In this document: positions 38,730-44,780 of the stretch, piece by piece
Layout of the letters: each line of letters starts with the position of its first letter
Numbering within the stretch: position 1 is the stretch's first letter
Origin: an uncultured Candidatus Saccharibacteria bacterium
Lineage (GTDB): Bacteria; Patescibacteriota; Saccharimonadia; Saccharimonadales; Saccharimonadaceae
Length of the DNA: 44,780 nucleotides
Direction: 5' to 3'
Assembly (NCBI GenBank): GCA_947097085.1
Contig: CAMUQR010000001.1
Location: 1-44,780, forward strand
The notes under the pieces: generated by a model
What the model was told of the DNA's origin: nothing
What the model saw: only the letters and a program-made list of their open reading frames with translations
Databases searched by the model: none
Translations under genes and position numbers: made by a program

Positions 38730-39539
38730 TTACACCTCTATTTCAATACTAATTGGACAATGATCAGAACCCATTTGTTCAGCGTGAATCTCGGCCGAGA
38801 GTAGTTTTGGTAATAGTTGTTTTGATAATAAGAAATAATCGATTCTCCAACCGATATTGCGCTGGCGAGCCTTGGCGAAGTGACTCCACCAAGTATATTG
38901 CTCGGGTTGTTGATTAAATTGACGCAAAGTATCAATCAGTCCAGCATCGAGAAAATTGCTAAACCCCTGACGCTCTTCATCAGTAAAGCCATGTTTACCG
39001 CGGTTAGCTTTAGGGTTGGCGAGATCAATTTCCTGGTGGGCAACATTTAAATCGCCACAAAAAATCACAGGCTTGTGTTGTTCTAAACGCATCATATACT
39101 CCAAAAAGGCTGGATCCCATTTCTGATAGCGCAGGCCGAGGCGTGATAAGTCGCCTTTGGTGTTTGGCGTATAGACCGTCACAAAATAAAACTGCTCAAA
39201 CTCGGCAGTCAGCACTCGCCCCTCGCTGTTGGCATCACCGTATTGGTCGTCGGTCAGATGATATTTATCGGCGATATCAGCCGGGATGTCTTGTGTGATA
39301 CTTAGCGGAGCGATTTTAGAATAAATTGCCGTCCCGGAATAACCTTTGCGCTGGGCAGAGTTAAAAACTTGATAATAATCGCTAAACAATGTCGTATCAA
39401 TCTGATCTTGGCTGGCTTTGATTTCCTGAAAACCAACAATATCTGGCTGAAAATTCGCAAAAAATGCCTGCAATTCACCCTTGTTGGTGACGGCGCGTAG
39501 GCCATTAACGTTCCAGGAAAAAAGTCGTAATTTGGTCAT
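38730..39539 (-). CDS. xth: Exodeoxyribonuclease III / AP endonuclease
   Basis: A 269-aa metal-dependent nuclease of the ExoIII family that cuts abasic sites and trims 3' ends in base-excision repair. Motifs in order: SWNVNGLR, FQEIKAS with metal ligand E39, YSGTAIYSK, GDLNVAHQEIDLANPK, RIDYFLLS and GSDHCPI with the catalytic Asp-His pair. Length is normal. It is immediately upstream of the ribokinase-fold gene on the minus strand. Confidence 0.95.
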   Translation of the reverse strand: MTKLRLFSWNVNGLRAVTNKGELQAFFANFQPDIVGFQEIKASQDQIDTTLFSDYYQVFNSAQRKGYSGTAIYSKIAPLSITQDIPADIADKYHLTDDQYGDANSEGRVLTAEFEQFYFVTVYTPNTKGDLSRLGLRYQKWDPAFLEYMMRLEQHKPVIFCGDLNVAHQEIDLANPKANRGKHGFTDEERQGFSNFLDAGLIDTLRQFNQQPEQYTWWSHFAKARQRNIGWRIDYFLLSKQLLPKLLSAEIHAEQMGSDHCPISIEIEV

Positions 39540-39584
39540 AATTTCAATAATTTCTAGTAATTTTAATGATTGTTATGGTGCGAA

Positions 39585-40043
39585 TTAGCGCGCAATGCGT
39601 CGAGCCTCGCGCTTCATCTCGCGTTCTTTGATGGTTTGGCGTTTGTCGTGAAGTTTTTTACCAAAGCCGAGAGCGATTTCTAACTTGATGTGGCGTCCGG
39701 CGGTTAGCATCCGAGTCGGAATAATACTCATGCCGGCTTGTTTTTGCTCGGCTAGATGTTTGATCTGCTTCTTAGTGGCGAGCAGTTTGCGCGGGTCGGT
39801 GGCGACAGTCGGCTCGCGTTCACGCGGATTTTTAACGGTGAAAGACGCATTATTGAGCCATAATTCACCTTGGCGAATCGTTACGAAAGCGCCTTTTAGG
39901 CTAAGCCGACTGTCGCGGGCGGCGCGCACTTCTGGCCCGCTCAGCACCAAACCAACCACTAATTTATCACCGAGCTGGTAATCAAAACTGGCACGGCGAT
40001 TGACGATTTGGGTGGATTTGGTGCTGGATTTCGGTCGAGTCAT
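39585..40043 (-). CDS. smpB: SsrA-binding protein SmpB
   Basis: SmpB binds tmRNA and brings it to stalled ribosomes. The 152-aa protein has the beta-barrel core with NRRASFDYQLGDKLVVGLVLSG, SLKGAFVTIRQGELWL and the basic tail GFGKKLHDKRQTIKEREMKRE. ATG 40043 is the normal family start; the in-frame TTG at 40055 is ignored. It lies 15 bp behind the glutaredoxin gene. The tmRNA gene itself was not found in the window. Confidence 0.95.
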   Translation of the reverse strand: MTRPKSSTKSTQIVNRRASFDYQLGDKLVVGLVLSGPEVRAARDSRLSLKGAFVTIRQGELWLNNASFTVKNPREREPTVATDPRKLLATKKQIKHLAEQKQAGMSIIPTRMLTAGRHIKLEIALGFGKKLHDKRQTIKEREMKREARRIAR

Positions 40044-40058
40044 TTTTACAATCAAATT

Positions 40059-40328
40059 TTATAAATCGGTAATTTCAACACCGTGATCTTTTAAAACAGT
40101 CGCAAATTGGTTGCGGTTGAAACCTTCGATTTTTATATCCTTAATAAAAGTCACTGGCACGACTTGGATATTGCCACCGATTTTAGCCATCAACTCAGCT
40201 TGAGCTTCGTCATCGGTGTCGATGTATTTGTCGGTATATTCGACTTGGTTGTCGTCGAGCCAAGCTTTAAGCGCGTTGCAGTAGCCACAGGTGTGTGTTG
40301 AGTAAATTACGATATCATCTTTAGTCAT
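40059..40328 (-). CDS. Glutaredoxin-like protein
   Basis: An 89-aa thioredoxin-fold reductant with the redox motif C14-G-Y-C17 and the cis-proline segment QVVPVTFI, ending in the GFNRNQFATVL helix. The CGYC dithiol motif fits a glutaredoxin or NrdH-type electron donor. AAGGGG precedes the ATG. It is in the same transcription unit as smpB. Confidence 0.88.
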   Translation of the reverse strand: MTKDDIVIYSTHTCGYCNALKAWLDDNQVEYTDKYIDTDDEAQAELMAKIGGNIQVVPVTFIKDIKIEGFNRNQFATVLKDHGVEITDL

Positions 40329-40403
40329 AAATCCCCTTTTGAATCTAAAATTAAAACTTTTATAGTGAGTCTATTTTATCATAAAAAACCAGTGTAAAAA
40401 AGT

Positions 40404-40433
40404 TTGAAAAACGCGTGATGCTTATGGTATAGT
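40404..40433 (+). promoter_or_regulatory. Promoter of the pilin-RCC1 gene, leaderless geometry
   Basis: TTGAAA (40404-40409), 18-nt spacer ending in TGG, TATAGT (40428-40433), then exactly 6 nt to ATG 40440. No Shine-Dalgarno motif is present. Confidence 0.7.
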
Positions 40434-40439
40434 TTTAAC

Positions 40440-42659
40440 ATGCAGGGTAAAAAAAGTTTTTCTTGTTTTAAATTTAAAAAACGCCCAACTAGCGAGCGTC
40501 AAGTGACAAAAAAGATGCAAGCTGGCTTCGTGTTGCCGATGATTGTGGTGACTGGACTAGTGCTGATGATTATTATGGCGTTTACGCTACAAACGCTGTC
40601 GGTCAGTCGTGAGAACTTGACGAATCAGCGAGCTCAGTTGCTTGCTCGACAAGCGGCCGAGAGTGGACTGGAACGCGCTCAACAGTGCATGCGAGAAGAT
40701 AAGGAAAATATCGGTTGGGACGGCACGAAGCCAATTAAACCCAATACCAACTGTAAGGGTGATGTCAAACCAGGCTTATCGCAGTATGTCACAGAAAACG
40801 AAAATTACCGAGCGTCTTTTGAGGCGCGACCAATTGATATCCAGGATGATTTTCGCAATATGTCCTCTGTTGGTAAGCTCGAAGTATTAAAACACACATC
40901 TTTTGGTAAGAAAGTGATTAAAACTTACAAGTATACTTTAGCTGCTCATATTAAGACAGACTTAACTTTTGAAGACGTGGTGTTTGGTTCGTTATATACC
41001 TCGAATGGTTTTAATGATCTGTATTCACGTTCAGGACAATCTGCTGGATTCTCGCGTTCGGTGTATTTTTTTACTAAGACGCATTCCGGAAGAATTGCCA
41101 GTGTTGGCTATAACATGGACGGAATATTAACTGGTTATCCAAATCATAGTCTGATCCCTTGGTCTCAACGATTTAATAGTGATCCAAAATGGCAATACGA
41201 AATACCATATCATTTAGTAAATCCAAAAAAATCTGATGGTTCAACGGTGCCGATCAAAAAAATTATTACTGATTTTCAGGGTAATGGCTGGGTAGCTTTT
41301 TTTCTCGGATATGATGGTCGAACAATCTACGGTACAGGTTCAAACATGAACTGTGACCTTGGTATTGGGGAATGCAGGGGCGATAATATTACCGCACGCC
41401 CTATTTGGGAAAGCGGTGAAGCAAAAATGGATCTGTCAAATATTCCAACTGACGAAAAAATTGTCGAAATTAAATACAATGCGTCGACATATCTATTGAC
41501 TGATAAGGGAAAAATATATTTTACGGGTACGCGCTCATTGGCTCCTGGTGTCGGGGATTCGATTACTGATTCGAAAGTAGCTAAGCCACGACTGATCACT
41601 GGTGGCGGTATTGAGAATAAAAAAGTCAAACAAATTTATACGGATAGTTATTATGCTTATAACGCAGGTAAGCTTGCTGTGGCTGTTACTGATCAAGGTG
41701 AACTTTACGCTTGGGGACAAGGGAACGCTGCGCAAGAACTGGGTTTAAATCACGCTCCTAAACTGGTATGGGACTCTAGTCGCTCTGGGTGGTATTGTGA
41801 CCATTGGGTAACAGACGGTACTTGTAGTGGTAGTTATAGTTATGTGCAATCAGGTAAAATAGTTGATGCCGTGACAGATGGGGGGACGATTTGGGCGTTG
41901 GACGATAAAGGCGTGGTTTGGGCGATTGGTCGTAATTATTACGGGCAGGTCGGTGCGAATCAAGATTCAGGTATTGTGAAAATTATGAAACCATTAAATT
42001 TTGGTGGTAAAAAAATTACAAAAATAACAGCTGACGCCTATAGTGCACTGTTTTTAACTACTGATGGTCAAGTTTATGGGGTCGGTTTAAATAATAAATC
42101 ACAATTAGGATTTCCGAAAAACACAGATGCGTGCTTTGTTGGTGGTGATAGCATTCCTTGTTCGAAAAAACCAGGACGGTATCAATTACCGACTGGCAAG
42201 ATAGCAAAGGATATTTTTATTGTTTCACCTGGTATTTACAAAGTTGCACCTAGCGATACGCCATCACAAGAAGCCGAGAACTATCGCAATAGCTTTGTGG
42301 TGACAACTGATGGTGAAGTCTATGGCGCAGGGTCTAACAAACACGGTCAGCTAGGCGTTGGTAAGGGGTGCGCTGGAGATGCTGACTACACTGCTATTTC
42401 TGCGGAATATAACACACCTCAAAAAATGATTTTAGATTATAAAAATAATGATTCTGGAATATCGAGCAATGATGATAAAGTAGTGCGTGCTAAGTATGTT
42501 CGTTCGGGTATCGGTACGACAATCGTGATTACTGATTTGAATTATGTCTTCACGGTTGGTAATAATAGTAATGGCCAGCTTGGATCTGGTGACACAAGAG
42601 AATGTCATATACCGAAACGTCATCGCTATACTAACGTGTTTCAGGCGTGGTACTACTAG
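40440..42659 (+). CDS. PilX-like minor pilin fused to an RCC1-type beta-propeller
   Basis: A 739-aa protein. A basic leader precedes AGFVLPMIVVTGLVLMIIMAFTLQTL (split AGFVLPMIVVTG and LVLMIIMAFTLQ), a type IV pilin-like N-terminal helix with a prepilin peptidase-type Gly-Phe junction. RQAAESGLERAQ follows, the PilX-type signature of minor pilins. From about residue 280 at least six RCC1-like repeats follow, for example YGTGSNMNCDLGIGECRGDN, YAWGQGNAAQELG, WAIGRNYYGQVG, YGVGLNNKSQLG, YGAGSNKHGQLGVG and FTVGNNSNGQLGSGD, enough for a seven-bladed propeller. A pilus-tip adhesin displaying a propeller is inferred. Other pilus genes are not in the window. It ends flush with the zinc-ribbon gene on the other strand. 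Confidence 0.8.
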   Translation: MQGKKSFSCFKFKKRPTSERQVTKKMQAGFVLPMIVVTGLVLMIIMAFTLQTLSVSRENLTNQRAQLLARQAAESGLERAQQCMREDKENIGWDGTKPIKPNTNCKGDVKPGLSQYVTENENYRASFEARPIDIQDDFRNMSSVGKLEVLKHTSFGKKVIKTYKYTLAAHIKTDLTFEDVVFGSLYTSNGFNDLYSRSGQSAGFSRSVYFFTKTHSGRIASVGYNMDGILTGYPNHSLIPWSQRFNSDPKWQYEIPYHLVNPKKSDGSTVPIKKIITDFQGNGWVAFFLGYDGRTIYGTGSNMNCDLGIGECRGDNITARPIWESGEAKMDLSNIPTDEKIVEIKYNASTYLLTDKGKIYFTGTRSLAPGVGDSITDSKVAKPRLITGGGIENKKVKQIYTDSYYAYNAGKLAVAVTDQGELYAWGQGNAAQELGLNHAPKLVWDSSRSGWYCDHWVTDGTCSGSYSYVQSGKIVDAVTDGGTIWALDDKGVVWAIGRNYYGQVGANQDSGIVKIMKPLNFGGKKITKITADAYSALFLTTDGQVYGVGLNNKSQLGFPKNTDACFVGGDSIPCSKKPGRYQLPTGKIAKDIFIVSPGIYKVAPSDTPSQEAENYRNSFVVTTDGEVYGAGSNKHGQLGVGKGCAGDADYTAISAEYNTPQKMILDYKNNDSGISSNDDKVVRAKYVRSGIGTTIVITDLNYVFTVGNNSNGQLGSGDTRECHIPKRHRYTNVFQAWYY

Positions 42660-42884
42660 TTATCTGCTGTTTTTGTGCGTTAAATGATAACGCTGGCAAT
42701 GCGGACAGTAATAAATCGCTAATTGGACATCGGGGTTATATTGCTGGGCGCGGGTAATGGCCTGCTGGGCGGTAAATTCACTGGTGTAAGCTTGTTTGTT
42801 TTGACAAATGGTATGAGCGTAAACTCCACCCAGGCTAAACGGCGTATGTTTGAGGGGTTTGTGCTTGTGGTTGCGCCGTGGCAT
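42660..42884 (-). CDS. Small zinc-ribbon-like protein
   Basis: A 74-aa, very basic protein. After a His/Lys-rich start (MPRRNHKHKPLKHTPF) a single CPHC motif appears near the C-terminus in YYCPHCQRYHLTHKN. The CxxC...H pattern with an HLT ending is seen in small nucleic-acid-associated proteins. Start ATG 42884 lies one base after the dus stop, and GAGG in the dus end serves as ribosome-binding site. Its stop abuts the stop of the convergent pilin-RCC1 gene with no space. Confidence 0.7.
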   Translation of the reverse strand: MPRRNHKHKPLKHTPFSLGGVYAHTICQNKQAYTSEFTAQQAITRAQQYNPDVQLAIYYCPHCQRYHLTHKNSR

Positions 42885-42885
42885 A

Positions 42886-43884
42886 CTAATCCTCAAGCAG
42901 TTGATTGATTTGCTCAGCGCTTAGTCTAGCAAGTTTGCCAGCTTCAAAATCAGCCAGAATCTGGCGCACTTCAGCGGTTGAATTGGTTAGCATGAGGCGG
43001 GCTCGTAACTCTTTAGCGCCATCAAAATCGCGCAGATAAATCTTGAAAAATTTCTTAAGTGGGGCAAATTTTTTAGCACCATCGGTATTATGCTTATCAA
43101 ACAAATCGAGATGAAGTTTTAATAAATCAAGCAGTTCGTTTTGCGTTGGGATTTTATCAGTGAAACAAAATGGATTTTGAAAAACTCCCCTACCAATCAT
43201 CACGCCATCAAGATTATGCTTGTTAGCTAACTCGAGTGCTTGAGCGCGATTTAGAATATCGCCGTTGATAGCTAGTCTTGTCTGAGGTGCGATCTGATCA
43301 CGCAGGGCGATAATTTCTGGGATCAGCTCAAAATGAGCCTCGACTTTACTCATTTCCTTGCGGGTGCGGAGATGGACAGTTAAGAGTTCCAGATCTTGTT
43401 GTAATAAAAAGCTCAGCCAATCGAGCCATTCATCGACTCGCGAAAAACCGAGGCGAGTTTTGACACTGAGTGGTAATCCGGCTTGTTTAGCAACGCGGAT
43501 AATTTCGCCGGCTAATTCTGGATTGCGGATAAGAGCGCTACCACCGCCAGATTTGACGACGGCTTTGTCGGGGCAACCCATATTGATATCGACTGCTTGG
43601 TAGCCCATAGCTTTTAGTTCAGGAATGGTTTTAGCAAACGATTCAGGCTTACTGCCCCAGATTTGGGCGACAATTGGTTGTTCGTTTGGTAAAAATTGCA
43701 AGCGTCGCAGAGCAGAATGCTTGCCAAGTGGGCTGACGAAGCTATCGGTGTTGGTAAACTCAGTATAAAACAAATCCGGTCGACCGGCGCGAGCAACGAC
43801 CTGACGAAAAACAACATCAGTCACATCTTCCATCGGTGCTAGACTGATAAATGGACGTGGCAAGTTTTGATAGAAATTAGACAT
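42886..43884 (-). CDS. dus: tRNA-dihydrouridine synthase
   Basis: A 332-aa FMN-dependent TIM-barrel enzyme that reduces uridine in tRNA D-loops. Motifs: LAPMEDVTDVVFRQ at the N-terminus, DINMGCPDKAVVKSGGGSAL with the catalytic C104, LSVKTRLG, AINGDI and GVMIGRGVFQNPF. Length is normal. The subfamily is uncertain. A TAAAAT -10-like box (43891-43896) ends 6 nt before the ATG, so it may be leaderless. The zinc-ribbon gene follows one base later. Confidence 0.94.
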   Translation of the reverse strand: MSNFYQNLPRPFISLAPMEDVTDVVFRQVVARAGRPDLFYTEFTNTDSFVSPLGKHSALRRLQFLPNEQPIVAQIWGSKPESFAKTIPELKAMGYQAVDINMGCPDKAVVKSGGGSALIRNPELAGEIIRVAKQAGLPLSVKTRLGFSRVDEWLDWLSFLLQQDLELLTVHLRTRKEMSKVEAHFELIPEIIALRDQIAPQTRLAINGDILNRAQALELANKHNLDGVMIGRGVFQNPFCFTDKIPTQNELLDLLKLHLDLFDKHNTDGAKKFAPLKKFFKIYLRDFDGAKELRARLMLTNSTAEVRQILADFEAGKLARLSAEQINQLLED

Positions 43885-43952
43885 TGGGTTATTTTAACAT
43901 GTTTTTAGGTAAAAATAAACGGTGAGTGGGATGTTAAGAGGGGCGATGTTAA

Positions 43953-43978
43953 TAAAAAAAGACGAGCTAGGCCCGTCT
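43953..43978 (-). terminator. Terminator of the 57-aa gene
   Basis: On the minus strand AGACG/CGTCT plus two inner pairs form a 7-bp stem with loop CCTAG, followed by TTTTTTT. It lies just past the 14-bp hairpin at 43983-44018. Confidence 0.85.
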
Positions 43979-43982
43979 CGTT

Positions 43983-44018
43983 CTACGAAAGCAAGATGGG
44001 GGTGTCTTGCTTTCGTAG
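43983..44018 (-). other. 14-bp perfect hairpin with C-rich loop in the 3' UTR
   Basis: CTACGAAAGCAAGA and TCTTGCTTTCGTAG pair perfectly around CACCCCCA (minus-strand sense). It begins 3 nt after the stop of the 57-aa gene and lacks a U-run of its own; the true terminator follows. It could stabilise the mRNA or present the C-rich loop. Confidence 0.7.
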
Positions 44019-44021
44019 GTG

Positions 44022-44195
44022 TTATTTTTTCTTAAGTATTTCGTCTGCTCTTGTATCTTTATTGGCTGCTTGATTCACGGCAGCTTTTTCATTATTGCTT
44101 AGGCTAGCAAACTTTGTTCCTGAGAGGAACTTTTTGTAAGCGCTTGAGACATAAGCCTCAAGTTCTTTTTGATTGAAATTACCATCAAAAAACAC
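44022..44195 (-). CDS. Small helical protein, unknown function
   Basis: A 57-aa, Lys/Ala/Asn-rich soluble protein (FFDGNFNQKELEAYVSSA..., ending DEILKKK) predicted to be mostly helical, with no transmembrane segment. I place the start at GTG 44195, because a strong AAGGAGGG lies 6-7 nt upstream of it; the in-frame ATG at 44213 precedes that ribosome-binding site and is probably not used. Its leader holds a large multibranched RNA structure and its 3' UTR a long hairpin, unusual investment for a tiny gene. Confidence 0.6.
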   Translation of the reverse strand: MFFDGNFNQKELEAYVSSAYKKFLSGTKFASLSNNEKAAVNQAANKDTRADEILKKK

Positions 44196-44224
44196 ATCAT
44201 TCCCTCCTTTCATAAAATAACTAA

Positions 44225-44335
44225 CCTACAATGGTCAATCCGCGGACTATTTACTAACAGTAAATTTCCTAACTCCGGAGTTGCATTGCACGCAATATGC
44301 AATGTACTTTCCCTTGCTGATTGACCGATTGCAAG
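44225..44335 (-). promoter_or_regulatory. Multibranched structured leader RNA (candidate riboswitch or ncRNA)
   Basis: On the minus strand CTTGCAATC-GGTCAATC (44335-44319) pairs with GATTGACC-ATTGTAGG (44240-44225) in a closing helix of about 15 pairs, with one bulge and one or two weak pairs. Enclosed are CATTGC/GCAATG (44284-44304), a self-complementary AACTCCGGAGTT (44271-44282) and TTTACT/AGTAAA (44250-44264), so a junction of three hairpins is likely. It sits between a promoter and the Shine-Dalgarno site of the 57-aa gene. It matches no riboswitch class I know. Confidence 0.6.
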
Positions 44336-44346
44336 TTGATGCTCGT

Positions 44347-44374
44347 ATTATACAATAAAAAATAATATTTGCAA
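44347..44374 (-). promoter_or_regulatory. Promoter of the structured leader and 57-aa gene
   Basis: Minus strand TTGCAA (44369-44374), 16-nt spacer, TATAAT (44347-44352) with upstream TTG giving an extended -10. Start predicted near 44340, only a few bases before the closing helix. Confidence 0.75.
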
Positions 44375-44408
44375 TAGTTTTTGGGAAAAACTTACTTTTT
44401 AGAGTGAA

Positions 44409-44780
44409 TTAATATAAATCAGCTAATTCATCAAGAAGTAAATCTTCGAATTGTTTGCGTCCAGCTAGGCTTGTTGGCAATTCAGGTACGGAGAAATCGC
44501 AAGCTAATACTCGACGCCAAACCGCAGTAATTAGGCGTTTGACGCGATGCTCAGTGGCAGTGTCGAATTCGCCAGCGAGATAGTTGACGCGTCCATCTGG
44601 CGTTAGCGACAAGAACTCCAGGCGCCAGCTAGTGATGTGCCAACCGGGATATTTGGCGCTAGCTTCGAGCATAATTTTATAAAAATACAACTGCGTGACG
44701 TAGCCATACAGTGAGCTGTCGTTAAGGTTTAAGCGGTCGTGACTTTTGCCGGTTTTGTAATCAACAAGTGTGATGGTTTT
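44409..44780 (-). CDS. C-terminal end of a RecB/UvrD-type PD-(D/E)XK nuclease (partial)
   Basis: The open frame runs off the right edge of the window, giving at least 123 C-terminal residues. LVDYKTGKS, the D-x-K nuclease motif of the PD-(D/E)XK superfamily, is followed by SLYGYVTQLYFYKIML with the conserved Q-x-x-x-Y helix. This is the nuclease domain fused to UvrD/AddA/AddB-like helicases in double-strand break repair. The N-terminal helicase part cannot be seen, so the exact family is open. Confidence 0.75.
   Translation of the reverse strand, partial: KTITLVDYKTGKSHDRLNLNDSSLYGYVTQLYFYKIMLEASAKYPGWHITSWRLEFLSLTPDGRVNYLAGEFDTATEHRVKRLITAVWRRVLACDFSVPELPTSLAGRKQFEDLLLDELADLY

Noticed and set aside
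1..44780. CRISPR arrays, insertion sequences, transposases, integrases and phage genes.
   Set aside because: No regularly spaced repeats or recognisable mobile-element proteins were seen. The only recombination hint is the tRNA-Glu 3'-end duplication.

Overview
The window looks like a chromosomal segment of a Candidate Phyla Radiation (Patescibacteria) bacterium, most likely a Candidatus Saccharibacteria (TM7) relative. This is an inference from gene content: a shortened division/wall cluster without ftsA, ftsZ or murC-F, a long VirD4/TraG-like ATPase gene, a sortase, DUF4367-type and PEGA-type membrane proteins, a pilin-like/RCC1 fusion and very tight gene packing. TGA serves as a stop codon (mraZ, ftsW), so this is not a code-25 lineage. 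Both tRNA genes encode their CCA ends.

Layout. (1) 1-8910, plus strand: mraZ behind an MraZ-type operator, a 280-nt structured non-coding stretch, rsmH, a mini-ORF with an attenuator-like leader, ftsL, ftsI, mraY, ftsW, murG and ftsQ, many overlapping. (2) 8911-10098: about 1.2 kb without a protein gene. It starts with a compact minus-strand small RNA and continues with nested direct repeats and hairpins. (3) 10099-16617, minus strand: a VirD4-like ATPase, a sigma-region-4/HARE-HTH-like protein and topA. (4) 16658-17513, plus strand: a small secreted protein resembling lactococcin 972 and a small membrane/coiled-coil protein. (5) 17511-24908, mostly minus: dprA, a plus-strand ncRNA, pth, a 71-aa membrane protein, a YwaF-like protein, der, an RsuA-family pseudouridine synthase, and a response regulator plus histidine kinase. 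(6) 24963-28665: a cupin, a plus-strand small RNA, tRNA-Glu(CTC) with a duplicated 3' end, a YerB-like lipoprotein-type protein and gltX. (7) 28717-35607: DUF4367-like and PEGA proteins, MscS, an ABC-2 exporter and a sortase. (8) 35690-37850: tRNA-Leu(CAA), an unknown Cys-containing protein and a MATE exporter that may be a transferred block. (9) 37944-44780: a ribokinase-fold protein, xth, smpB, a glutaredoxin, the pilin-RCC1 protein, a zinc-ribbon mini-protein, dus, a small helical protein behind an elaborate RNA leader, and the C-terminal end of a RecB-type nuclease/helicase.

The main themes are regulatory. Several protein genes (rsmH, the VirD4-like gene, topA, gltX, the ABC ATPase and pilin-RCC1; possibly dus) have a -10 box ending exactly 6-7 nt before the start codon, which predicts leaderless mRNAs. 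Three stand-alone transcription units with near-perfect promoters and terminators encode no protein. Each of these exposes a pyrimidine-rich, CCUCC-like or CCCC-rich single-stranded segment that could pair with Shine-Dalgarno sequences. A genome that mixes leaderless and Shine-Dalgarno-led genes together with anti-SD-like small RNAs is the most promising undescribed system here. That reading is an inference from sequence alone.
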